A stretch of 37,690 nucleotides of DNA. It comes from Salegentibacter tibetensis (lineage in GTDB: Bacteria; Bacteroidota; Bacteroidia; Flavobacteriales; Flavobacteriaceae). Location: positions 1 to 37,690 of the forward strand of contig NZ_JAIQZA010000038.1 in the NCBI RefSeq assembly GCF_020164485.1, written 5' to 3'. The translations under genes were made by a program, and so were the position numbers. Below, piece by piece: positions 17,456 through 24,724 of the stretch. The stretch's first letter is position 1, and each line of letters begins with the position of its first letter. The notes under the pieces were generated by a model, which saw only the letters and a list, made by a program, of their open reading frames with translations, searched no databases and was not told where the DNA came from.

Positions 17456-18204
17456 AGGAAGTTAGCTTATCGGTTCCCATCCAAATGCTTATCGATGCCC
17501 AGGTAAATGGGTATGTCAATAAGCTTCGTTTCTTCCTGCTTTTAAAATTTTGTTACCCCAGTGGAAAGCTTAAGTTCGATAGAGAGGATTTACTGGATAT
17601 GGAATGGATGGGAATGATCAAGTCCCGAAAAACTACCAAAAAATATATTGAATTTTTATGTGAGAAAGGCTGGTTACAGCTTAATGCTAAAACCGGCTAT
17701 TATATCGTAAAGTCTTTTGACCGCATAAGGGAGGAAGAAGGCTGGAGCGTAAGAAAGGCTTTTTCAATAGGATTTGATTCCTACCTAAACCTGAAGGCCA
17801 TTATAGGAGGCATTTTATATGCCTATTTGCATACCGATTTCTGGAGAAAAACCAGGAGGAAGAAAAGCGTACACTTAAAAGGCAGTACCTATCATTTTCT
17901 ATCCCCCAGGTTTAACTTTAAAGAACAACCTGCGCCGGTGGCCGTCTCGGGATTAGCTTCCATTTTTTCAATCTCTGCTGCTACAGCATCAAGATTGAAA
18001 AAACTTGCCGATCAGTATAAATTGATCGAAGTGGAAAAGCACTATAGTCCGCTTATTTTTAATAAAAAGGCTATGAACTTGTGTCTTAAGTACAATGATA
18101 AACCCCATAACCTTGTTTACCGGGATGGTGGTTACCGATTACAGTTAATTGACACTATTTTACCTCTTTTTCCGTTCAAAAACAGGCAAAAACTGAAAGC
18201 ATAA
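17452..18204 (+). CDS. Protein with two predicted winged-helix regions, element-associated
   Basis: The 250-aa product is not recognised as a named family. The N-terminal half (about 15-85) looks like a winged helix (LRFFLLLKFCYPSGKLKFDREDLL, TTKKYIEFLCEKGWLQL). A second HTH-like segment lies at about 165-200 (VSGLASIFSISAATASRLKKLADQYKLIEV). Two winged helices in one chain are reminiscent of plasmid initiator proteins of the Rep_3 type, and the T/G-rich DNA just downstream would suit an origin. However, the sequence resemblance is not strong enough to call it a replication protein. Confidence 0.7.
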   Translation: MKEVSLSVPIQMLIDAQVNGYVNKLRFFLLLKFCYPSGKLKFDREDLLDMEWMGMIKSRKTTKKYIEFLCEKGWLQLNAKTGYYIVKSFDRIREEEGWSVRKAFSIGFDSYLNLKAIIGGILYAYLHTDFWRKTRRKKSVHLKGSTYHFLSPRFNFKEQPAPVAVSGLASIFSISAATASRLKKLADQYKLIEVEKHYSPLIFNKKAMNLCLKYNDKPHNLVYRDGGYRLQLIDTILPLFPFKNRQKLKA

Positions 18205-18208
18205 AGAA

Positions 18209-18258
18209 AAGGCTATAGATAATTATTGAAAAAATACTTTTAGCCTTGCGTTTTTTGT
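18209..18258 (+). terminator. Probable terminator after the two-winged-helix gene
   Basis: AAGGCTA (18209-18215) pairs with TAGCCTT (18241-18247) over a 25-nt loop, followed by GCGTTTTTT. The loop is long, so strength is uncertain. Confidence 0.45.
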
Positions 18259-18861
18259 TTGTTTATTTTGTTTGTTTTGTTTTGGGGTATTTTGGTGATT
18301 TTTGTTTGCCGTTGATGGCTTTTAATAGGTTTTAGTGCCCGCTAAGCAACCATTTTTAATATCCTCGATAGTACCTCAATTGTTGGCTGATTGTTGACTA
18401 CGCTAAGAGCCTATGTATACTGCAGGTTTCGAACTTGTACACCACTTGTTCAGTGCTAATTCACTACTAATACACTGATGGGACACTACCCTCCGAACAC
18501 CAGTTTATTTCTGGGATTGCTTGTACACTAGGTATTTTCCTGGCTGGATTAAGCCAAAAATCCCCGGCTGAAACTATTAATTGTTTTGTTATATCGATAG
18601 TGCTTAATGGGATTTTGATTTATATATTAATCTCTAAACCCCCAGCCGCACAGTCTACTTCAATTCTGATTATGTTAAAGAAATGGATTTAGCGAATTGA
18701 ATAAATAATTTCTGTGACTGATTTTAACCATCAAACCTAATATCCCGCCAACATCGAGGTTAACAAATAATTAAGAAAAATTTACCTTTTTACATATTGG
18801 TTGTATAAAAAGAATTTAAGTAGGAAACTTGTATTGACTAACCTATTTAACTCTAAACCCA
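18248..18861. other. Non-coding region with T/G-rich tract and short iterated CACTA-type motifs
   Basis: A tract of TTTGT units runs from about 18251 to 18290. From about 18430 to 18540 short motifs such as CACCACTT, TCACTACTAA, TACACTGA, GACACTACC and TACACTAGG recur, and CAGTG/CACTG can pair. The layout (initiator-like gene, AT/GT-rich tract, short iterations) is compatible with a former origin, but the repeats are imperfect. No gene is seen before 18862. Confidence 0.3.
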
Positions 18862-20697
18862 ATGAAAAAATTTACCTTATTAAAATGCCTGCTGGTTATG
18901 CAGGCTTTCTTTTTTATGGCTTGTGAGCCGGAACCAATGGTTTTGTTTCCAGAAGCCACCCCAGTGGCTCATAATTTTCTAATTGATTCAAATGGAGATT
19001 ATTTTGAAGATTTTGAAAATGTCTCCAAGACATCATATGCTGGAGCGAATGTTACGTTTAACGACGGAGAATGGTATTTTGAGGATGCGCTTATTGGTGG
19101 TTTAAGCGGAGATTCAAAAAATGGTGCCAAATCAGTTAGGATGCGATATAATGGGGTTATAACCATGGGGTATGATCTTCCCGATGGAATTAAAACTGTT
19201 TCACTCCGATATGCTAAATATAACCGTGATTCACAAACTAGTTTTGAGTTATACTATTCAACTGATGCCGGTGCTACCTGGACAAAGGGTGGAGATGAAA
19301 TTCATGTGAAGAAAACTAATCTTGAAACGGCAAATTTTTCCATAAATGTGCAGGGTAATGTGCGCCTTGAAATTCGTAAAACTGATGGGAAAAGTGACCG
19401 TCTCAATATAGATGACATCATCGTTCAGTCTAATCCCATTACTGAGACCGAGACTTTAGTAAATATTACTGAGGACTATGAATCTGGTTCCAAGAGAAGT
19501 TATGCTGCTGGAATAGTTTCACTTCCTTCGGGAGACTGGTACCTTGAGGAAGCTTTGATTGGTTCCCTTGATAATGACCGTAAGACAGGTTTAAAATCTG
19601 TAAGGATCCGTGATTATGGAATACTTCAAATGAATTATGACGTGGTGGGCGCGACATCCGTAAGTTTAAGCCATGCTTTGTATGGTACAGATGGCTCTAG
19701 TAGCTGGGAACTCCAGGCTTCTACAGACGGGGGTGTGAATTGGTCAAAAATAGGAAATACCGTCAGTACCTCTAGCACTATCCTGGAAACAATTAACTTC
19801 TCTGTTAATTATAGCGAGAATGTAAGATTTAGGCTTTTAAAGCTCTCTGGCAGTGGCGATCGCATTAATATTGACGATTTTGTAATTGGTGGTACTCAAG
19901 ATACTGAATCAGATACTGGTGGAGGTACAGCAGAAGAACCTATTCAATTTGGAGAAGTTCATCTTACTATGGGGAATCCATCAAATGCTTTAACAGATAT
20001 AACTATACCAAATAATTATTTATTGAAAAAGGAAGAATATGTAATGTCATACAGTCGGGATAAAGGAACTGCAAATTGGGTGAGCTGGCATCTGGATGAG
20101 TCTTGGCGGGGGAATGCTTCGCGTCAGAATGACTTTAGAGAGGATAACACTTTACCATCTTCCTGGTATAAAGTAAACGAAACTGATTATCGTTATAGTG
20201 GATTTGATCGTGGTCATTTGTGTCCCTCTGCGGATCGGACAATTTCAGTAGAGGCTAATTCAAATACATTTTTTATGACCAATATGATGCCTCAGGCTCC
20301 GAATAATAACCGGAATGTTTGGGCAAGTTTGGAGAGCTATTGTAGATCTCTTTTAAGCGAAGGCTATGAACTATATATAATTTCAGGAGGTTATGGTGTA
20401 GGCGGAGATGGTTCTGAGGGATATGCCGAATATATCGCGAATGGAAAGGTAACGGTTCCCTCTAATACCTGGAAGGTCATTATGGTACTTCCAGTGGGTG
20501 ATGATGATGTGAATAGAGTGACTACTAATACTCAAGTCATTGCCGTAGATATACCAAATAGTCAAAATGTTTCTTCTGATTGGACTCAGTATAGTACCTC
20601 GGTTGATGATATTGAGATACTAACGGGAAATGACTTTTTTAATCTGGTTCCAGATCACATTGAAGATGTAATCGAGGATAACATATACATACTTTAA
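18862..20697 (+). CDS. Lipoprotein DNA/RNA non-specific endonuclease (NUC1) with two N-terminal repeats
   Basis: The 611-aa product has a lipoprotein signal ending MACEPEP (lipid cysteine 21). Two homologous ~150-aa beta-sandwich-like repeats follow (about 47-190 and 200-345), each with a ..G..YLEEALIG-type strand, W-K/SK-G..I and an ending RLNIDD/RINIDD. A NUC1/EndoG-type nuclease domain fills about 365-605 with the DRGH motif (D449-H452, catalytic histidine), upstream FREDN and downstream NMMPQAPNNNRNVW. It should be an exported, surface-anchored Mg-dependent nuclease, probably for extracellular DNA use or competitor DNA. No immunity protein is visible next to it. Confidence 0.92.
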   Translation: MKKFTLLKCLLVMQAFFFMACEPEPMVLFPEATPVAHNFLIDSNGDYFEDFENVSKTSYAGANVTFNDGEWYFEDALIGGLSGDSKNGAKSVRMRYNGVITMGYDLPDGIKTVSLRYAKYNRDSQTSFELYYSTDAGATWTKGGDEIHVKKTNLETANFSINVQGNVRLEIRKTDGKSDRLNIDDIIVQSNPITETETLVNITEDYESGSKRSYAAGIVSLPSGDWYLEEALIGSLDNDRKTGLKSVRIRDYGILQMNYDVVGATSVSLSHALYGTDGSSSWELQASTDGGVNWSKIGNTVSTSSTILETINFSVNYSENVRFRLLKLSGSGDRINIDDFVIGGTQDTESDTGGGTAEEPIQFGEVHLTMGNPSNALTDITIPNNYLLKKEEYVMSYSRDKGTANWVSWHLDESWRGNASRQNDFREDNTLPSSWYKVNETDYRYSGFDRGHLCPSADRTISVEANSNTFFMTNMMPQAPNNNRNVWASLESYCRSLLSEGYELYIISGGYGVGGDGSEGYAEYIANGKVTVPSNTWKVIMVLPVGDDDVNRVTTNTQVIAVDIPNSQNVSSDWTQYSTSVDDIEILTGNDFFNLVPDHIEDVIEDNIYIL

Positions 20698-20727
20698 AAT
20701 ACCAAATACTAACCATAGGCTAGTCGG

Positions 20728-20762
20728 AAAAGCGCATCTTAAGATGTGCTTTTCATTTTTTA
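20728..20762 (+). terminator. Intrinsic terminator after the nuclease gene
   Basis: AAAAGC-CATCTT (20728-20740) pairs with AAGATG-GCTTTT (20741-20753), followed by CATTTTTT; one G/T mismatch interrupts the stem. Confidence 0.75.
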
Positions 20763-20818
20763 AGAAATGATGATTTCCATGGCCACTCCATATTCGGAAT
20801 AAAAAGTCGGTAAATTAA

Positions 20819-21055
20819 ATACCGGAGGTTACCTTGCTAGGACAGTTCCAAAATATTAAGCCATTATTAATAGAGTTCTTTCCATTATCAGAAATGGTCT
20901 TAAATGAGATGCATCAAACATTTCAAGAATGGCGAAGAAGGATTAGAGAATAAAAACCAGTTTTTCAAACAAATGAGGGCAAATCAGATGAAAGGTTTGA
21001 AGTCTACAAGAAGCAGTACAATAAAGCGATTGTGCTAATGAGAAAAAATATTTAA
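20819..21055 (+). pseudogene. Broken ORF of unknown family
   Basis: One frame from about 20819 reads as a helical, charged protein (LLGQFQNIKPLLIEFFPL, HQTFQEWRRRIRE), is interrupted by one TAA at 20951, and continues in the same frame (DERFEVYKKQYNKAIVLMRKN) to a stop at 21055. The composition looks coding on both sides of the stop, so this is likely a gene remnant. The only internal ATG options are late. Family not recognised. Confidence 0.45.
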
Positions 21056-21112
21056 TTACTTACCGACTTCATTGAATTTATTCAATCGAGTAATTTACTA
21101 CCATCAAAATAA

Positions 21113-21200
21113 GAGAGCCCACGCCGTTGTATATGCTAATCACATTTAGTGAGCGAAATTCAACTCACCTTACGGGTGTACAAGCACCCTCCTAATTTAT
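21113..21200 (-). ncRNA. Candidate guide-RNA scaffold, distal copy (direct repeat 1)
   Basis: This 88-bp unit is repeated at 21272-21360 with five substitutions and two indel sites. Read on the strand of the dCas12f-like gene it can form hairpins GGGTG/CACCC and GTGAG/CTCAC, and then runs through GCATATACAAC to GGCGTGGGCTCTC. Cas12f repeats often end in a similar ...GCAAC, so the guide may begin right after CAAC (plus-strand 21125 and downward). Strand and boundaries are inferred, not proven. Confidence 0.5.
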
Positions 21201-21271
21201 AATAATCTTTTGTTTAGTATTAACCTTTTTAGTTCCAATCTATGGACTTTCCGTTTAATACTTTATTAAGT

Positions 21272-21360
21272 GAGAGCCCACGCGTTGTATATGCTAAGCG
21301 CATTTAGTGAGTGAAATGTTCAACTCACCTTGCGGGTGTACAAGCACCCTCCTAATTCAT
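21272..21360 (-). ncRNA. Candidate guide-RNA scaffold, proximal copy (direct repeat 2)
   Basis: This 89-bp unit begins 1 nt after the stop codon of the dCas12f-like gene on the same strand, which is where TnpB omega-RNAs and many Cas12f guide RNAs lie. Hairpins GGGTG/CACCC and GTGAG/CTCAC are preserved between copies. The proximal and distal copies are 71 bp apart, too far for a normal CRISPR spacer, so each is more likely an individual guide RNA unit. Confidence 0.55.
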
Positions 21361-21361
21361 T

Positions 21362-22459
21362 TTAACCTATGATAAGTTCAATACCGGCTTTATCGGCCTT
21401 GTATTTTATTTTGGTCATCAAATCATAATAACCCCAGTTCCTTAAGACGAAGGCTTCCTCCCTCGCTATTTCAATTTTCTTCTCCTGGCCCACTAAAATT
21501 AGGGTTCCGGCCTGGTGTTTTACGCAGAAGTCGATAAGCTCCCTGCTATACACGTGCAGTCGCTGGTTCACATAATTATGCTCTTTTTCCTTAAACCTGG
21601 CCACGGCTTTTGTTTTTCGTTTACGCCCGTTTCCCGACCTGGCATATTTGACGCCCTCCCGGGTTCTTTGACAGGCGGCCTGTATGGCCAACCTTCGGTA
21701 TAGAAATTCTTCCCTGCTGCCGATGCTAAGTTTGGCCTTACCGATCTTCACTATAATAGGATATTCCAATGACAGGCTGGCTTCCGCGACCACTTCCGGC
21801 CGTAACTTGTGCTTTTCTTTTTCAATTTCAAAGGCAGCCATCATAAAGATCTTACCATCTATTAACTTGAGATAGGAGGTACGCATCTTAATCTCTCCCT
21901 TTGTTAGCTGGTGCATTAACCGCCACTTGTCATTAAATGCCCTGCCTATATAGGTTTTTACCGGAATAGAAAAGAATCGAAAACAAAAGGCACTTTTATC
22001 CGGATTGAATTCAAGGCCACAAACACCTTCCATGGTAAAGGGAAAAGCCATTTCTTTTTTGAAGTTATTTAAGGAACGCTCCCCTTTCCAGTATTCCTCC
22101 CTGTTTTTCTTAAAGGTACTTTGAATGCTGTTATTGAGTTGGGATAAAATATTAGTAGGCATTTTTCCTTTATAGCGGTCAGAAACTAGCCGGTAGGTGG
22201 TATTCATCCGAGAGCGGTTAAAAATACCAAGCTCATCCTTTTTTTCATCCACCAGTTTATACTTGACTCCTTCTGATAAATAGAAGAAATCCTGGACCAT
22301 TTCCTGAACATAGAGGTGAGAAACAATAAGGTTTGCAGCCTTGTAGCTTAGGTAACGCCATTGGTACAACTTACTTTTGGCCTCCTCACGTTCTTCTCTG
22401 GTTGGCAGATCGATCATTAACTGGATTCGCCTGGTTAGTGTTATCGTATCCTTTTCCAT
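21362..22459 (-). CDS. Nuclease-dead TnpB/Cas12f-like protein (dCas12f-like)
   Basis: The 365-aa product resembles TnpB/Cas12f in its C-terminal half: a Lys-rich segment with KTKAVARFKEKEHNYVNQRLHVYSRELIDF (about 283-311, shown in part: VNQRLHVYSRELIDF), then W343-Y and IKYKADKAGIEL. The catalytic RuvC residues are not there. The RuvC-I region reads YPIIVKIGKAKLSIG (234-248) without the GIDLG aspartate. RuvC-II reads LILVGQEK with Q325 in place of the usual Glu. The chain ends at 365 before the zinc finger and RuvC-III aspartate. It should therefore bind guide RNA and DNA but not cut. It starts 2 nt after an ECF sigma gene and is followed directly by scaffold-like repeats, which fits the recently reported pairing of dead Cas12f with sigma factors in Bacteroidota for RNA-guided transcription (recalled, not checked). 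Confidence 0.82.
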   Translation of the reverse strand: MEKDTITLTRRIQLMIDLPTREEREEAKSKLYQWRYLSYKAANLIVSHLYVQEMVQDFFYLSEGVKYKLVDEKKDELGIFNRSRMNTTYRLVSDRYKGKMPTNILSQLNNSIQSTFKKNREEYWKGERSLNNFKKEMAFPFTMEGVCGLEFNPDKSAFCFRFFSIPVKTYIGRAFNDKWRLMHQLTKGEIKMRTSYLKLIDGKIFMMAAFEIEKEKHKLRPEVVAEASLSLEYPIIVKIGKAKLSIGSREEFLYRRLAIQAACQRTREGVKYARSGNGRKRKTKAVARFKEKEHNYVNQRLHVYSRELIDFCVKHQAGTLILVGQEKKIEIAREEAFVLRNWGYYDLMTKIKYKADKAGIELIIG

Positions 22460-22461
22460 CG

Positions 22462-23244
22462 CTATGCCGATTGTTGTTGTTCGTGTTTAAGCTGCATTAG
22501 TTTATAGGCGGCCATAAATTCCTGGTGCACTTCCTTTTGGGAAATATTCAGCTCACTGGCGATGGCAGCAAAGGAATACTGTTTTTCCGTACGCAGCTGT
22601 AAAACCTTTTCCTGTTCCTGGGTCATTTCCCCCTGAATCTTTACCGCCAACATCGGTTCTGGTTTTGCTTCCAGATTGCTCCCCTGGTGGATAATATTTT
22701 TAATATCCTCGATGGCTCTTTTTACCTCGTTGCTGGTACAGGTAATACTGGTTCCCATAAGCTGGGCAATTGGTTTATACTGAAAACCGTATTTTAGACA
22801 GAGTTCTATCAGGCGCCGTCTTTCAGGGCTGAGTAAGGGGAAAATGCTTCGTATCCTATCAAATGCTTTCTGTTGCGCCTCGTGGTTCAGTAGGTGCTGA
22901 TCTTCTTTTTCTGGATCATAACCGTGCAAATATTCCTGGTAGTTCTCATAACTTTCCAGGGAATTGACTGTCCTGAAAAACTTATTTTTAGGTCGGACAT
23001 AGTAGGTATAGCATTCCCTTTTCATCACCATTCGAAGGAAATAATAAATATGTTCCGGTCGTTCTATACGGTCCCTTTTCTCCCAAAGTATGAGAAAAGT
23101 ATCCTGGACCAGGGTTTCTACGGCAAAATCATCTTCAAGAATTTGCCGACCCATCCAGAAGATACTGCGGTGATACTTATTATATATAAACTCCAAAGCA
23201 TCAGGATGGCCTTGTTGTAATAATTCAAAAATACGCTGTAACAT
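22462..23244 (-). CDS. ECF sigma factor with extra C-terminal HTH, partner of the dCas12f-like protein
   Basis: This 260-aa protein has sigma region 2 (about 15-88: DDFAVETLVQDTFLILWEKR, ERPEHIYYFLRMVMKRECYT) and region 4 (about 130-186: LLSPERRRLIELCLKYGFQY, IAQLMGTSITCTSNEVKRAI). A second region-4-like HTH follows at about 205-253 (MTQEQEKVLQLRTEKQYSF, IASELNISQKEVHQEF). Ordinary ECF factors are about 180-200 aa and lack the last part, so the extension may contact the dCas12f-like protein. Gene spacing of 2 nt implies a single transcript and coordinated amounts. No anti-sigma gene is nearby, consistent with control by recruitment rather than by an anti-sigma factor. Confidence 0.87.
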   Translation of the reverse strand: MLQRIFELLQQGHPDALEFIYNKYHRSIFWMGRQILEDDFAVETLVQDTFLILWEKRDRIERPEHIYYFLRMVMKRECYTYYVRPKNKFFRTVNSLESYENYQEYLHGYDPEKEDQHLLNHEAQQKAFDRIRSIFPLLSPERRRLIELCLKYGFQYKPIAQLMGTSITCTSNEVKRAIEDIKNIIHQGSNLEAKPEPMLAVKIQGEMTQEQEKVLQLRTEKQYSFAAIASELNISQKEVHQEFMAAYKLMQLKHEQQQSA

Positions 23245-23377
23245 AAGCAGTCGCTTTTAAGTGGAGATAAATACCTCCAAAATTAAAATGGAATTAGCTA
23301 AAGCGAATTCTTATAGTATGAAATGAAGATAGCTTTGAAAAAATTGAGAAGAATGCCTGTTTTCTACAAACAAAAAA

Positions 23378-23503
23378 GGCGTGGAGACTCAACTTACTGG
23401 TTCGAGGTACTGGTATACCCACACACAATAAGCAAGCCCACGCCCGGGTCGTGAGCATTGTGCTTATCATCTCGTGTGTTTAAAAATTACCAGTTTTCGA
23501 ACC
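23378..23503 (-). ncRNA. Large pseudoknot-capable hairpin upstream of the sigma gene
   Basis: Nested arms GGTTCGA (23399-23405)/TCGAACC (23497-23503), ACTGGTA/TACCAGT, ACACAC/GTGTGT and ATAAGCA (23428-23434)/TGCTTAT (23461-23467) form one long stem. The loop (23435-23460) contains CCACGCC (23438-23444), complementary to GGCGTGG at 23378-23384, so a pseudoknot is possible. On the minus strand the structure ends CCACGCC then TTTTTTG, like a terminator. It could be a structured RNA, an attenuating leader of the sigma operon, or a DNA target of the guide system. Confidence 0.5.
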
Positions 23504-23592
23504 GAGATTCAAAGCGAAATGCTTCTAATATTTTACTTAAAGAAGTTTCGCAAATATATTAATATGAAGTAAATATAATAAAAAATTTTAAT

Positions 23593-23612
23593 AATTGTCA
23601 AACTTGACAATT
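23593..23612. promoter_or_regulatory. Operator-like palindrome upstream of the XRE gene
   Basis: AATTGTCAA-AC-TTGACAATT is a perfect 9-2-9 inverted repeat 31 nt before the GTG start. Its size and position suit autoregulation by the adjacent XRE-type protein and perhaps control of the divergent sigma operon. Confidence 0.55.
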
Positions 23613-23643
23613 TATTTTGAATGTTTGAATTGATATTGCACTG

Positions 23644-23892
23644 GTGAAAGAATGGAGAAAAGCATATCGAAAAAAATTTAGCGAGCATTTAAGAAAACTG
23701 ATTGAAGAAAGCGATCGAGATATTGCGACTATTGCTTCAATTGGAAATATTGAAAATAAGGCAATTTACAGAGTCCTTGCTGATGAGAATGAACCCAAAA
23801 TAACCACAGTCATACCCATTGCCAGAGGTTTAGGAATTCATCCTATGGAATTATATAATTTTAGTTTTCCTCTAAAGGATTTAGAAAAGTAA
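23644..23892 (+). CDS. Small XRE-family helix-turn-helix protein
   Basis: This 82-aa protein is one HTH domain (FSEHLRKLIEESDRDIATIA, NKAIYRVLADENEPKITTVI, ARGLGIHPMELYNF). The start is GTG at 23644. It is divergent from the sigma/dCas12f operon with 400 bp of structured DNA between. The perfect palindrome directly upstream suggests it represses itself. Whether it controls the sigma operon is unknown. Confidence 0.8.
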   Translation: MKEWRKAYRKKFSEHLRKLIEESDRDIATIASIGNIENKAIYRVLADENEPKITTVIPIARGLGIHPMELYNFSFPLKDLEK

Positions 23893-24081
23893 TTTTTCTA
23901 TTACCACATTTTAACCCTATTTCCACTCTTTACGGTTTTCCGTAATATCATGATATTTTATTGTTTTATATTTTAGAGAAAATGCGTTTGTATTAGGATA
24001 TTTATTATTTAAATATATTCCTTAAGTAATAAGGCGTTGTGTACAATTCCCCACATGAAGAAACTCCATTAATTTCTTAGG

Positions 24082-24187
24082 CTAACGTCAAATTTTTGGT
24101 TTTTTTTCAAAAAAGATTGACCTTAAAAGTTGGTAAAATCCGACCACTAAAAGGATTAGAACAAATAATAATTAAATTTGACGTTAG
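24082..24187. repeat. MITE-like element with 14-bp terminal inverted repeats
   Basis: CTAACGTCAAATTT (24082-24095) and AAATTTGACGTTAG (24174-24187) are perfect inverted repeats bounding a 106-bp segment without coding capacity. No clear target-site duplication is visible, so a simple long hairpin is the alternative. Confidence 0.5.
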
Positions 24188-24233
24188 TCAGAATTCATCT
24201 TTTAAAAATTTGATATTTGTTAGGGAAGTTTAA

Positions 24234-24453
24234 AAAGCAATATAAATAACGACGAAAAAGGAAGCGAGCGCGATTTTTTAAGTGACGTACTTTCATCTAT
24301 TGGTGAAAACTCTATCAGAATTCTGGGCCGGGCACGATTCGAAAAGCTAAATGGCGGAGCATATGCTACCCCGAAGAGAATATTACCTAAGAGCAATGTA
24401 AAGGTGCCTCTTCCTTTTTTGACGTTATAGAGAATTTAAAGAAAACCGCATAA
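24234..24453 (+). pseudogene. C-terminal gene fragment, unknown family
   Basis: An open frame without ATG follows a TAG at 24231-24233 and runs to TAA at 24451-24453. It encodes a plausible protein end (GSERDFLSDVLSSIGENSIR, NGGAYATPKRILPK, VPLPFFDVIENLKKTA). Codon composition looks coding but there is no usable start, so this is probably a remnant truncated at the neighbouring TIR element. Family not recognised. Confidence 0.45.
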
Positions 24454-24514
24454 TCAAACAATTTTAATATATTTGTAAACGAAGTTTTTTAACTTTCAAT
24501 TTATAAAATTAAAT

Positions 24515-24724
24515 ATGGGAATTATAAAAGCACATAAAATATGGAAAACCAAAAGAAAAGATTCTGATTTCAACAGAATCAAAATTAATTCTTCTGGATC
24601 ATTCCATATGAAAAGTAATGACCTATTTGATGACAAGGCGGAGGTGAAAAAGTATGTAAAAGCTTTGAATGAAGCGTTAGATAAATACAATAAAAATCAA
24701 AAATCTAATACGGCTCCACTGTAA
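24515..24724 (+). CDS. Small hypothetical protein (69 aa)
   Basis: A basic, helical 69-aa protein (KIWKTKRKDSDFNRIKINSS, DDKAEVKKYVKALNEALDKY) with no recognised domain. Its stop codon is immediately followed by the ATG of the membrane protein gene (TAAATG), so the two are co-transcribed and probably coupled. It may be a small partner of that protein; nothing more can be said. Confidence 0.6.
   Translation: MGIIKAHKIWKTKRKDSDFNRIKINSSGSFHMKSNDLFDDKAEVKKYVKALNEALDKYNKNQKSNTAPL

Larger units (their letters stand above)
23893..24514. other. Intergenic region with palindrome, MITE-like element and gene fragment
   Basis: Directly after the XRE gene is the perfect palindrome TTACGG-TTTT-CCGTAA (23930-23945), with opposite half-site order to the CCGTA-N7-TACGG operators; it may be a terminator-like or regulatory site. 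The TIR element (24082-24187) and coding fragment (24234-24453) are listed separately. No intact gene is seen. Confidence 0.4.

Noticed and set aside
21113-21360. CRISPR array
   Set aside because: Only two units, each of about 89 bp with internal hairpins, separated by 71 bp; no cas1 or cas2. Individual guide-RNA units fit better.
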